A stretch of 64,000 nt of DNA, taken from contig CP107049.1 in NCBI GenBank assembly GCA_025736915.1, forward strand, positions 2,790,001 through 2,854,000, given 5' to 3'. This DNA comes from Acinetobacter nosocomialis. Its GTDB lineage: Bacteria > Pseudomonadota > Gammaproteobacteria > Pseudomonadales > Moraxellaceae. A program made the position numbers and the translations under genes. Shown here one piece after another: positions 29,011 through 38,195 of this stretch (its first letter is position 1; each line of letters opens with the position of its first letter). The notes under the pieces were generated by a model that was given only the letters and a program-made list of their open reading frames with translations, did not search any database and was not told the DNA's origin.

Positions 29011-29562
29011 ATGTCTTTGCCTGAAAAACATCTCTCTATTGTCTATCACAGCCCCTATGGTCATACCGCAAAGGTAGCATCTGCTATTGCTGCTGGTGCA
29101 GAGGTGATGGGTATTAAAGTACATGTGATGAATATTGAGCACATTGACTGGGATGTTTTAGATGCCTCACAGGGTATTATTTTTGGCTCGCCAACGTATA
29201 TGGGAAGCGTAACTGCCGATTTTAAAAAGTTTATGGATAGTACATCTAAACGTTGGAAAAATCGTTTATGGCAAGGCAAGTTAGCAGCAGGTTTTGCTAA
29301 TTCGGGTGGTTTGAGCGGTGATAAACTTGCAGTTTTGCAGCAGATTAATATTTTTGCGATGCAGCATGGCATGCTGTGGTCAGGGTTGCCTTTAATGACA
29401 ACAGGTCATACCGAAACTGATTTAAACCGTTTATCAAGCTGTTTAGGTTTAATGACTCAGTCAGATAATGCACCTGTTGAAATTACACCGCCACAAGGTG
29501 ATTTAGATACTGCAAAATGGTTTGGTGAGTATATTGCTGGATTGCTTCACCGATTGGGTTGA
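29011..29562 (+). CDS. Flavodoxin-fold NAD(P)H-dependent oxidoreductase
   Basis: 183-residue protein of the flavodoxin/FMN reductase family. The FMN phosphate loop is VYHSPYGHTAKVASAIAAG (residues 11-29), followed by IIFGSPTYMGSVTADFKKF and the FANSGGLSGDKLAVL segment. It is related to WrbA-type quinone reductases but shorter and without the full WrbA signature, so no symbol is given. Single gene between two AT-rich spacers. Substrate unknown. Confidence 0.75.
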   Translation: MSLPEKHLSIVYHSPYGHTAKVASAIAAGAEVMGIKVHVMNIEHIDWDVLDASQGIIFGSPTYMGSVTADFKKFMDSTSKRWKNRLWQGKLAAGFANSGGLSGDKLAVLQQINIFAMQHGMLWSGLPLMTTGHTETDLNRLSSCLGLMTQSDNAPVEITPPQGDLDTAKWFGEYIAGLLHRLG

Positions 29563-29714
29563 AATAAGTTTTTGATTAAAAATAAATAAATTTTATAGTT
29601 TATTTTAATTACAAAAAAGTTGTGTTTTTTTTGTTCTTTTTTGATTATTTTTTACCAAATGGTCTATTTGGACAATGATGTCTAAATACTAATAAGTAAA
29701 AAAACGGAATAATC

Positions 29715-30986
29715 ATGAAAAATTTGTTAACAGCTCTTTGTATAACATGGAGTACTTTGAGCTATGCTAATTTAGAATCTGCGAATCTTATTCCACTAAA
29801 TGATACAGAACTTTCTAAAGTCGAAGCGCAGGCTTTATTTTCATTTACCTATACCGATCCAAAACAAACAGATGCTTCTATGGCCCAACAAAATATTGGT
29901 TTTTATAAATTAGGTTTAGAAGCTGATCTTGAATTAAACGCCAATATTAATAAGTTGCAGTTAGGTTGCGGTGGGGTAAATGGTTTAGCTGGATGTGATA
30001 TTGATATTGATAATTTAAGTTTAAGTGGTTTAAGTGATACGAATGATGGCCGAGCTTCTTCTTCTGCTGTTTTCAGTAATCCATTTATTGAATTTGCGAT
30101 TAAAAATCCAGACAGTGCAGCATTAAGAGAAATTAAAGGTTTTCGTTTAAGTGCAGAAAAAGTGATGGGATTATTGACCCTTGGGCTTGAAAACTCGGAA
30201 ACACCAAATGGAATTAATAGTTTAAGTGGTTATTTAAAAATTAAAGATACAACTGGCTTAGCATATACTGCAGCTAGAAATATGTCTTATCAAGATACAG
30301 GTAAGACAATAGATGGTACTGTTAATGCATGTCTTTTAGTATGCTTGCCTCTAGGATTTAACTCATCTGATTATAATTTACAATTACAACAGACTACTGC
30401 GCCTATAGTAATCAATGGGCAAGTCATATCTGGTTCAAGAATGAATAATGTCATGCTCAATGGTATTGCAAATATTGATCAACTTAACTTTTCTGGAGAT
30501 TTGAAAGCATCGATCAATGCGGCATTAGGGTTACTAAATTTACAAAAAAATGTAACGGGTAGTATTACAGGGTTAAGAGCAGCTCTTACGGTTGATCAAA
30601 ATTTAGGATTTATTCATAAAATTGAGTTAAATAATCCATTCTCTCTTTCTTTACAAACACAAAAAATATTCTGGCCAGGTGCAGATGCAGCAGCTGAGAG
30701 AGGATGGTGGATGGCTTTTGATGATGAAATTGATATTGGAAACGTTACGCCAAGTAAGCAAATTGAAATTACCAATGATGTTTTAAAGCAGGTAGTTGAC
30801 CCAATTAGTAATTATTTAACTGCAAATCCAGTAAGGTGTAATGTACTTAACTGTTTATTTGGCGAAGATTTAGCGGTGGGAGAGGTGAAGTTACCCAATA
30901 CTATCGTAAATTTTCCATTAAAAGACTTGCAACTTAAAAACCAGGCTTTTGCACCAAACTGTCATGGTAGTTTGAAATTCTGCTAA
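29715..30986 (+). CDS. Exported protein of unknown function
   Basis: 423 residues with a signal peptide (residues 1-18, ending LSYA). The N-terminus of the mature protein reads LIPLNDTELSKVEAQALFSF, the pattern of a group of exported Acinetobacter/Pseudomonas proteins with a PL-D-ELS-V--Q motif. After it come repeated beta-type LSLSGL/NINKLQL segments. Cysteine pairs occur (CGGVNGLAGC, CLLVC, CNVLNC, CHGSLKFC), fitting disulphides outside the cytoplasm. It stands alone with an AT-rich promoter region and a strong terminator. Possibly a surface or pilus-associated protein, but I do not recognise a defined family. Confidence 0.6.
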   Translation: MKNLLTALCITWSTLSYANLESANLIPLNDTELSKVEAQALFSFTYTDPKQTDASMAQQNIGFYKLGLEADLELNANINKLQLGCGGVNGLAGCDIDIDNLSLSGLSDTNDGRASSSAVFSNPFIEFAIKNPDSAALREIKGFRLSAEKVMGLLTLGLENSETPNGINSLSGYLKIKDTTGLAYTAARNMSYQDTGKTIDGTVNACLLVCLPLGFNSSDYNLQLQQTTAPIVINGQVISGSRMNNVMLNGIANIDQLNFSGDLKASINAALGLLNLQKNVTGSITGLRAALTVDQNLGFIHKIELNNPFSLSLQTQKIFWPGADAAAERGWWMAFDDEIDIGNVTPSKQIEITNDVLKQVVDPISNYLTANPVRCNVLNCLFGEDLAVGEVKLPNTIVNFPLKDLQLKNQAFAPNCHGSLKFC

Positions 30987-31000
30987 ATTTAAGATGAAAT

Positions 31001-31037
31001 AAAAAAACCTTTAAAGCGAGCTTTAAAGGTTTTTTTA
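31001..31037. terminator. Bidirectional terminator before smpB
   Basis: Seven A residues, ACCTTTAAAGC-GAG-CTTTAAAGGT and seven T residues. It serves the exported-protein gene and, on the reverse strand, smpB, whose stop is directly adjacent. Confidence 0.92.
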
Positions 31038-31514
31038 TTATTTATGAAATATACGAGCTTTATCACGTTGCCAGTCACGATCTTTTTCAGTCGCACGTTT
31101 GTCATGAAGCTGTTTACCTTTCACAAGCGCAATTTCAAGTTTAACCAGATGACCTTTCCAGTAACATGCTAATGGAACGCATGAATAACCTTTTTGGTTT
31201 ACTGAACCTGTTAGCTTTTCAAGTTCACGGCGAGATAATAATAATTTACGTGTACGTGTAGCTTCCGGCACGATATGTGTAGATGCAGAAAGGAGCGGTT
31301 GAATTTGTGCACCAAATAAGAATGCTTCACCGTTTTTAAAAATGACATAACTTTCTGTCAAACTCATACGACCAGCACGTAAAGACTTTACTTCCCAGCC
31401 GAGTAAAGACATGCCAGCTTCAAATTTTTCTTCGATAAAATAATCATGACGGGCACGTTTATTTTGTGCGATGGTTCCGCCATTATGTTTCTTTACTACT
31501 GTTGCTTTCGCCAT
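31038..31514 (-). CDS. smpB: tmRNA-binding protein SmpB
   Basis: Partner of tmRNA in trans-translation: delivers it to stalled ribosomes. It has 158 residues. Visible are the core [39 protein letters not shown], and the basic C-terminal tail ([18 protein letters not shown]) that enters the mRNA channel. Divergent from coaD with a 135-bp gap. The tmRNA gene itself is not in the window. Confidence 0.96.
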   Translation of the reverse strand: MAKATVVKKHNGGTIAQNKRARHDYFIEEKFEAGMSLLGWEVKSLRAGRMSLTESYVIFKNGEAFLFGAQIQPLLSASTHIVPEATRTRKLLLSRRELEKLTGSVNQKGYSCVPLACYWKGHLVKLEIALVKGKQLHDKRATEKDRDWQRDKARIFHK

Positions 31515-31646
31515 AATTCAAACTTCCACAATTGTCCCTATTGTGCCGTAAACTGATGCCAAGGTGAAGTTTTTTCCCACATATCAATATTTCGCCTCAT
31601 GTATAACTTTTGCTAAAATAGGCGCACAATACAATTAGAGTACTAG

Positions 31647-32406
<760 letters not shown>

Positions 32407-32433
32407 TCAATAAATTTGTTAATATGCGCCCTC

Positions 32434-32788
<355 letters not shown>

Positions 32789-32808
32789 CATTTTATTGAA
32801 AATTTTTC

Positions 32809-32837
32809 TTGACGCGCGGTTAAGAAGCTAAGATAAT
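32809..32837 (+). promoter_or_regulatory. Promoter of tRNA-Met copy 1
   Basis: TTGACG (32809-32814), a 17-base spacer and GATAAT (32832-32837), with a GC-rich GCGCGC block after the -10, as in stringently controlled stable-RNA promoters. It lies 15 bases before the tRNA 5' end. Confidence 0.75.
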
Positions 32838-32852
32838 GCGCGCACAGTTTAC

Positions 32853-32929
32853 GGCTATGTAGCTCAGTTGGTTAGAGCACCGCACTCATAATGCGGGGGT
32901 CACAAGTTCAAGTCTCGTCATAGCCACCA
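32853..32929 (+). tRNA. tRNA-Met(CAT), elongator type, copy 1
   Basis: 77-base cloverleaf with encoded CCA and anticodon loop CTCATAA. The body closely follows E. coli elongator tRNA-Met, with paired G1-C72, not an initiator. A lysidine-modified tRNA-Ile2 also has CAT, but its acceptor and anticodon stems differ. Identical to the copy at 43005. Confidence 0.93.
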
Positions 32930-32936
32930 TTTTACA

Positions 32937-32963
32937 GACCACGCTCCTGCGTGGTCTTTTTTT
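32937..32963 (+). terminator. Terminator after tRNA-Met copy 1
   Basis: GACCACGC-TCCT-GCGTGGTC followed by seven T residues, eight bases after the tRNA CCA. Confidence 0.93.
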
Positions 32964-33077
32964 ATGCTTGTTTTTTGATTAAACACAGTTTGTAAAGACC
33001 GACTTCATACTTCTGGCATTGTTTGTCTAAGCCAATTTCTTCATGTTCTTATAACACTTAACAAGGATGTTGAAGAT

Positions 33078-34262
33078 ATGAAAAGGTCATTATTATTTTT
33101 AGGAATTCTAAGTTTAACTGCTGGAACACAAGTCTCTGCAGCTGATTTGAGTTGGGGTGATCCAACTTTAGATTCGGGTCAATTTAAAGTATCTGGTGCA
33201 GTACGTTCTCGCTATTTACATAAAGATTATGTGGTCAGGGCCAATGAAGGTTCCCAAAATGATGACTGGCGACTTACTGATATTAAATTAGTGTTAGGTT
33301 ATGAAAACCCAAACTGGATTGCAGGAGCAGATGCTCGCTGTTATCAATATGATCGCTTGTGTGATGCGATTTTTCTAAAAAAAGCTTGGATAGGGTATAA
33401 GTTATCTGACCAACAAAGGGTCACGGCAGGTTTGCAGCCTGTTGATTTTGGCTTTGGTGAATTTTGGGGGAATAGTTATTACGAAACGCTTTTAAATACT
33501 GTTGGTTTAGAAGATATCGATAATCTGGGGATTAAATATAAATTTGCAGATGACAAATACAATTTAACCTTAGGATTCTATCCAACTGATGGAGGAAATT
33601 ATAAGGGGACATCAAAAGACTCAAGCCGATATAGTGGTAATTTCGTTGAAGCTGATGATTTAACTACAGGAACCAATATTGAAGAAAAAAATATGTGGAT
33701 TGCGCGGGCCTCTAGAAAATTTGAACTTGATAAAGCTCAAAAACTTTCAACCGAGTTAGGTGGTTCAGTTTGGTATTCTGATTTAGAAAATAAAAGAACA
33801 GATGAAGATGGACATCGCAAATCATGGAATGTATTTGCTCAAACGCAATATCAAGCATGGCAATGGATGTTCTTAGCAGGTAAGCAAGATGTCACTAATG
33901 GCGATAATTTATTGCCAAATAGCTCAACCATTGGAGCATTTGATTACCCGTATCAAGTTGCTAACAAAGGCAAATATCTGGTCAATGAAATTAACTATAC
34001 CTTTGCTCAGCCATTCCACAAACTTGAAAATATTAAGCCCTATATCTCTCATAGCCGCTTTTTCAAAGATGAGGATGGATATAAAGACTCTGAGCGTTTA
34101 ATTGCAGGCGTTTATTTTAATTACAAAGCCATTGGTATTCAGGGTGAATATATTATGAGTAAAAACGATCCAATGGTAGGTGGTGGGGCGAATGGCCTTG
34201 CACAAGGTAGCAGTAATGATTGGGATAAACTGTTTTATCTTTCAATTGGATATTATTTCTAA
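33078..34262 (+). CDS. Putative outer-membrane porin
   Basis: 394 residues with a cleavable signal peptide (residues 1-21, TQVSA-ADL). The mature chain alternates aromatic and polar residues in amphipathic strands and ends in a strand terminating with Phe (FYLSIGYYF), the C-terminal signature of BAM-folded beta barrels. The KVSGAVRSRYLHKDY start and WRLTDIKLVLGYENPNW strands resemble Gram-negative substrate porins. It lies in the same tRNA-bounded interval as the carnitine operon but is convergent with the LysR gene, so it has its own promoter. Uptake of carnitine or related amines is an inference from context only. Confidence 0.72.
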   Translation: MKRSLLFLGILSLTAGTQVSAADLSWGDPTLDSGQFKVSGAVRSRYLHKDYVVRANEGSQNDDWRLTDIKLVLGYENPNWIAGADARCYQYDRLCDAIFLKKAWIGYKLSDQQRVTAGLQPVDFGFGEFWGNSYYETLLNTVGLEDIDNLGIKYKFADDKYNLTLGFYPTDGGNYKGTSKDSSRYSGNFVEADDLTTGTNIEEKNMWIARASRKFELDKAQKLSTELGGSVWYSDLENKRTDEDGHRKSWNVFAQTQYQAWQWMFLAGKQDVTNGDNLLPNSSTIGAFDYPYQVANKGKYLVNEINYTFAQPFHKLENIKPYISHSRFFKDEDGYKDSERLIAGVYFNYKAIGIQGEYIMSKNDPMVGGGANGLAQGSSNDWDKLFYLSIGYYF

Positions 34263-34281
34263 AAGTTAAAAGTAAACTATT

Positions 34282-34317
34282 GCCCTAAGTGAACAGGCCC
34301 ACTTAGGGCTTTTTTTA
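34282..34317 (+). terminator. Terminator after the porin gene, overlapping the LysR stop
   Basis: GCCCTAAGTG, an eight-base loop, CACTTAGGGC and a run of T. The last bases overlap the stop codon of the convergent LysR gene. Confidence 0.92.
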
Positions 34318-35295
34318 TAGAAAGACTTTTTCAGGCGGTGGTTCTCGTTTGACCGCTGGTGAAATGAGTTGACCACGGCTTAGGTTTTGCACATGTTGCA
34401 AGCGATTAAGTAATTCATTTTGAATGAACAGAATACAGGTTTGCAGTTTGGAAGAGCTTTTGAGTCGTGAAGGATAAACTGCCCAGACATCTGCATCTTG
34501 CCAATACTCAGGCAAAATGTGCTGAAGTTGACCGGTAATTAATTCATCTGCAACATCCCAAATTGACCGGAAAATAATGCCGTGTCCTTCTATGGCAAGC
34601 TGATGAATAATCTCGCCGTTATTAGAAACAAAACGAGGTTTGATATGCACGGAGACATCTTCAGAAGCATGTCTAAATTTCCATAATACAGACGATTGAT
34701 CACGCTCACTAATCGTCAAACAATCATGTGTTTGCAAATCTTCAATGCTGTCTGGTACGCCGTGTTTAAGTAAATAACTCGGCGCCGCACACAAAATACG
34801 AAAGTTAGAAGCCAGCTTCTTCGCAATCATGTTTGGCGCAATTTCATTACCAATTCTAATGTCTAAATCAATGCTGTGTTGAATCAGGTCTTTAGTATTG
34901 TCGATGGTGTCAAAATGTATTTGAAGCTTTGGATAAAGCATCATTAATTTAGACAAAATTGGTGCGATATGTTTTCTGCCAAAACCAAAGCTACTAATAA
35001 TATCCATACGACCCGTAGGTGTACTGAGCGGGTTATTGACCAGTTCACAAACTTCATCAAATTCCTCAAGAATATTTGAAACTCTCTCAAGAATAAGTTT
35101 GCCATCTTCCGTCAGGCTAACGTGACGTGTACTGCGATGAAAAAGTTTGCAGCTTAAGGTGTTTTCTAAAATATTAATTCGCTTGCTAATAAAAGCTGGC
35201 GATGTCCCAAGTTCCTCAGCAGATTCGACAAAACTTTTTAGTTTGGCGACTGTGCAAAAAACCTTTAAATCCGATAGGTTAGGTAGATTATTCAC
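34315..35295 (-). CDS. LysR-family regulator of the carnitine operon
   Basis: 326 residues. N-terminal winged helix-turn-helix (LKVFCTVAKLKSFVESAEEL then SPAFISKRINILE), then a co-inducer-binding domain of two Rossmann-like lobes. The start is a GTG at 35295; an upstream ATG is in another frame. It is divergent from the carnitine catabolic genes with a 103-bp gap containing a T-N11-A palindrome. In A. baumannii a LysR-type activator of carnitine degradation has been described for this cluster, so that role is very likely here. The inducer is presumably carnitine. Confidence 0.85.
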   Translation of the reverse strand: MNNLPNLSDLKVFCTVAKLKSFVESAEELGTSPAFISKRINILENTLSCKLFHRSTRHVSLTEDGKLILERVSNILEEFDEVCELVNNPLSTPTGRMDIISSFGFGRKHIAPILSKLMMLYPKLQIHFDTIDNTKDLIQHSIDLDIRIGNEIAPNMIAKKLASNFRILCAAPSYLLKHGVPDSIEDLQTHDCLTISERDQSSVLWKFRHASEDVSVHIKPRFVSNNGEIIHQLAIEGHGIIFRSIWDVADELITGQLQHILPEYWQDADVWAVYPSRLKSSSKLQTCILFIQNELLNRLQHVQNLSRGQLISPAVKREPPPEKVFL

Positions 35296-35339
35296 GATCC
35301 GTGTCCATTGGAGTGATAGTTCCGTTGTTGATCATTTTT

Positions 35340-35361
35340 GCTTAAAACATCATGTTTAAGC
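35340..35361. promoter_or_regulatory. Candidate LysR operator
   Basis: GCTTAAA-(8)-TTTAAGC, an inverted repeat of the T-N11-A kind used by LysR regulators. It is placed between the divergent regulator gene and the first carnitine catabolic gene, about 38 bases before that gene's start. Confidence 0.6.
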
Positions 35362-35398
35362 CATACAAGGATATTAGTCGAAGGTGTGAAGGAAGCTT

Positions 35399-36511
35399 AT
35401 GGCAAAAATATATAAAGTTGCCACGATTGCAGGCGATGGCATTGGTTTAGAAGTTCTACCAGAAGGCATTAAGGTTGTAAAGGCAGCAGCAGAGAAGCAT
35501 GGCATTGAGCTTCAGTTAGATGCTTTCGATTGGGCAAGCTGCGATTATTACCTTGAGCACGGCAAAATGATGCCAGATGACTGGTTTGAAACTTTGCAGG
35601 GCTACGATGCAATTTATTTTGGCGCTGTAGGCTGGCCAGATAAAGTGCCTGACCATATCTCGCTTTGGGGTTCGCTACTTCAGTTCCGTCGTGGTTTTGA
35701 CCAATATGTGAATTTACGTCCAGTGCGCTTAATGCCAGGTGTGAAATGTCCATTAGTAGGTAAAAAACCAGGCGACATCGATTTTTACGTAGTTCGTGAA
35801 AACAGTGAAGGTGAATACTCAGCCATTGGTGGTAAAGCTTTTGAAGGAACAGACCGCGAGTTTGTTTTACAAGAAGCCGTATTTACACGTCATGGTGTAG
35901 ACCGAATTTTGCGTTATGCATTTGAGTTTGCAAATCAGCGTGATGCGAAAAAAATTACCGCAGCGACCAAGTCAAATGGTATTGCAGTGAGCATGCCGTA
36001 CTGGGATGAACGCGTTGATGCGATGGCAAAACAATATCCACAAATTCAGGCTGATAAACAGCATGTTGATATTTTAGCGGCGCGTTTTGTGTTGCAACCT
36101 GAGCGTTTTGATGTGGTTGTAGCATCCAATTTATTTGGCGACATTCTTTCCGATTTAGGTCCTGCATGTACGGGAACCATTGGTTTGGCTGCTTCAGCAA
36201 ATTTAAACCCAGAAAGAAAATTTCCATCATTGTTTGAACCTGTACATGGTTCAGCACCAGATATTTACGGTAAACAAATTGCCAATCCAATCGCTGCGAT
36301 TTGGTCGGGTGCCATGATGTTCGAATTCTTTGGTGAAGAAGACGAACGTTGCATTCAAGCAGGTCAGGACATTATGCAGGCGATTGAGCATGTATTAATT
36401 AATGGGCCAAAGACAGCCGATATCGGCGGTCAGGCAAAAACTTATGAGGTAGGAGATGCAATTGCATCGTGTGTAGCCCAAATTAAAATGGACGTGTTCG
36501 CTATGGAATAA
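35399..36511 (+). CDS. Tartrate/D-malate-type dehydrogenase (decarboxylating)
   Basis: 370-residue member of the isocitrate/isopropylmalate/tartrate dehydrogenase family. Visible are IAGDGIGLEVLPEG at the N-terminus, FGAVGWPD, ENSEGEYSAIGG with the substrate-binding Arg region, the metal-binding aspartates in NLFGDILSDLGP and EPVHGSAPDIYGKQIANP. The TtuC/DmlA branch oxidises tartrate or D-malate with NAD and decarboxylates D-malate to pyruvate. First gene of the carnitine operon, with AAGGAAGC ahead. In this setting the natural substrate is probably the malate produced from malic semialdehyde. Confidence 0.87.
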   Translation: MAKIYKVATIAGDGIGLEVLPEGIKVVKAAAEKHGIELQLDAFDWASCDYYLEHGKMMPDDWFETLQGYDAIYFGAVGWPDKVPDHISLWGSLLQFRRGFDQYVNLRPVRLMPGVKCPLVGKKPGDIDFYVVRENSEGEYSAIGGKAFEGTDREFVLQEAVFTRHGVDRILRYAFEFANQRDAKKITAATKSNGIAVSMPYWDERVDAMAKQYPQIQADKQHVDILAARFVLQPERFDVVVASNLFGDILSDLGPACTGTIGLAASANLNPERKFPSLFEPVHGSAPDIYGKQIANPIAAIWSGAMMFEFFGEEDERCIQAGQDIMQAIEHVLINGPKTADIGGQAKTYEVGDAIASCVAQIKMDVFAME

Positions 36512-36531
36512 CGCCATCCAAAAATGGATGT

Positions 36532-38184
36532 ATGGATATGGATAATCAAAACACAAAAATTTATACGGATAAAGTTCTTGCCGTAACCAGTTTACTGTTT
36601 GTATTTATTTCAGTTGCTGGTTTGGCGATTTATTCGCAAGAGTCGATAAAGATTGCTGCAACATGGATGCAGTGGACGACATCGGTATTTACAACCCCTG
36701 TATTACTGTTTGCTTTTTTAGCCATTATTTTTACTTTTGGTCTAGCTTTTAGTAAATACGGCAAAATCAAACTAGGTGAAGGAAAGCCTCAATATACCAC
36801 GATGTCATGGATTTTTATGTTCATCTTGTCAGGTATTGGATCTTCTACACTGTACTGGGGCTTCTTGGACTGGGCTTACTATTATCAAACTCCGGGTTTG
36901 AGCTTACCGCCTGAGTCAGCAGAAGCATTGAAATATAGCGTGGCTTACTCGTTTTTTCACTCAGGTTTAAGTGCATGGGCAATTTATGCTTTGGCATCAA
37001 TTTCTTTGTGCTACAGCTATCATGTGAGAAAAAATAAAGGCTTAAGTTTGGCATCTGTGATTGAAGCTGTGACAGGCTTTAAATCAACCGGCGTGGTTGG
37101 ACGTTTAGTTGACCTTATGTTCTTGCTTTGCATGTTTGGTGCATTGACGATTTCGCTAGTACTCACCGCCGTGACATTTACCAATATTTTGTCGCAGCTC
37201 ACAGGTATTCCAAATACCTTTATGACTAAGGTCATCATTATTTTGGGTGTTTCGGTTCTGTTTGCACTTAGTTCGTATGTGGGTATGGATAAAGGCATGC
37301 AACGTTTAAGTCACATGGTGTGTTTAGGCGTGGTGTTATTTGCGATTTATGTACTGTGCTTTGGTCCAACTCAATTCATTTTGAATAACTCATTGATGAG
37401 TTTCGGGTTAATGGCAACCAACTTTGTTGATATGAGTCTGTTTACCGACCCAATGGGCGATGGCAAGTTTACTCGTGAATGGACTGTATTTTACTGGTTA
37501 TGGTGGATTTCATATGCACCGGGTGTGGCACTGTTTGTAACACGTGTTTCTAAAGGCCGTACCATTAAAGAAGTGATCTTTGCCATGGTGATTGGTGGCA
37601 GTGTTGGTCTTTGGTTCATCTTTGGTGTGTTTGAAAATTACAGCGTTTATAGCTTTATTCATGGGGCTGTAAATGTACCGCAAATTTTAAGTCAACAAGG
37701 TGGTGAGGTTGCAATTGGACAATTGCTCAGCCTGTTACCTGCTGGAAAACTCATGATGTGGATTTTCCTCGGCATTATGGTGGTGTTCTTGGCAGCACAT
37801 ATGGATGCGGTTGGGTATGCGGTTTCAGCAACATGTACACGTGGTTTAAGTGAAGGGCAAGATCCATCGCCAAACGCACGTCTGTTCTGGTGTGTCATGC
37901 TGACTCTAGTTCCAATTGCCATGATCTTTAGTAAGGCACCTTTAGACACCATGAAAACGGCAACTATTGTGACAGCTTTACCATTCATCGTGATTATTCT
38001 GATTCAGACCTATGGCTTAGTGAAATGGCTCATACAGGATTATGCCAAAGTCCCATCACATTTAATTGAGCAACAAGGTTATGATGATGCGGAAATTGGT
38101 TTAAACCAGTCTCAAGATGAACATGCAAAAAGGATGCAGCTTGAGCTTGCAAGCTCAATCAAACTGGATAGAAAAACCAGCTAG
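36532..38184 (+). CDS. BCCT-family transporter, probable carnitine importer
   Basis: 550 residues with 12 predicted membrane helices and a hydrophilic C-terminal tail of about 40 residues. The BCCT signature EWTVFYWLWWISYAPGVALF is complete (residues about 320-339) and is followed by VTRVSKGRTIKEV. The aromatic-rich helix 8 region is where betaine-type quaternary amines bind. Length and tail suit a catabolic rather than osmotic-stress member. It sits between the dehydrogenase and esterase genes; a BCCT carrier of this cluster has been shown to import carnitine in A. baumannii. Confidence 0.9.
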   Translation: MDMDNQNTKIYTDKVLAVTSLLFVFISVAGLAIYSQESIKIAATWMQWTTSVFTTPVLLFAFLAIIFTFGLAFSKYGKIKLGEGKPQYTTMSWIFMFILSGIGSSTLYWGFLDWAYYYQTPGLSLPPESAEALKYSVAYSFFHSGLSAWAIYALASISLCYSYHVRKNKGLSLASVIEAVTGFKSTGVVGRLVDLMFLLCMFGALTISLVLTAVTFTNILSQLTGIPNTFMTKVIIILGVSVLFALSSYVGMDKGMQRLSHMVCLGVVLFAIYVLCFGPTQFILNNSLMSFGLMATNFVDMSLFTDPMGDGKFTREWTVFYWLWWISYAPGVALFVTRVSKGRTIKEVIFAMVIGGSVGLWFIFGVFENYSVYSFIHGAVNVPQILSQQGGEVAIGQLLSLLPAGKLMMWIFLGIMVVFLAAHMDAVGYAVSATCTRGLSEGQDPSPNARLFWCVMLTLVPIAMIFSKAPLDTMKTATIVTALPFIVIILIQTYGLVKWLIQDYAKVPSHLIEQQGYDDAEIGLNQSQDEHAKRMQLELASSIKLDRKTS

Positions 38185-38195
38185 AGGGAACGGTA

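Larger units (their letters stand above)
32809..32964 (+). repeat. Left copy of a direct repeat (tRNA-Met transcription unit)
   Basis: Promoter -10 region, tRNA-Met and terminator are nearly identical to 42961-43116. From the -10 through the CCA end I count one difference (GCGCGC against GCGCAC). Divergence rises in the -35 spacer and after the terminator stem. The two copies bracket the porin-carR-carnitine interval. Confidence 0.9.

Noticed and set aside
32853..32929. tRNA-Ile2 (CAT anticodon with lysidine)
   Set aside because: Acceptor, D- and anticodon-stem sequences match elongator tRNA-Met much better.
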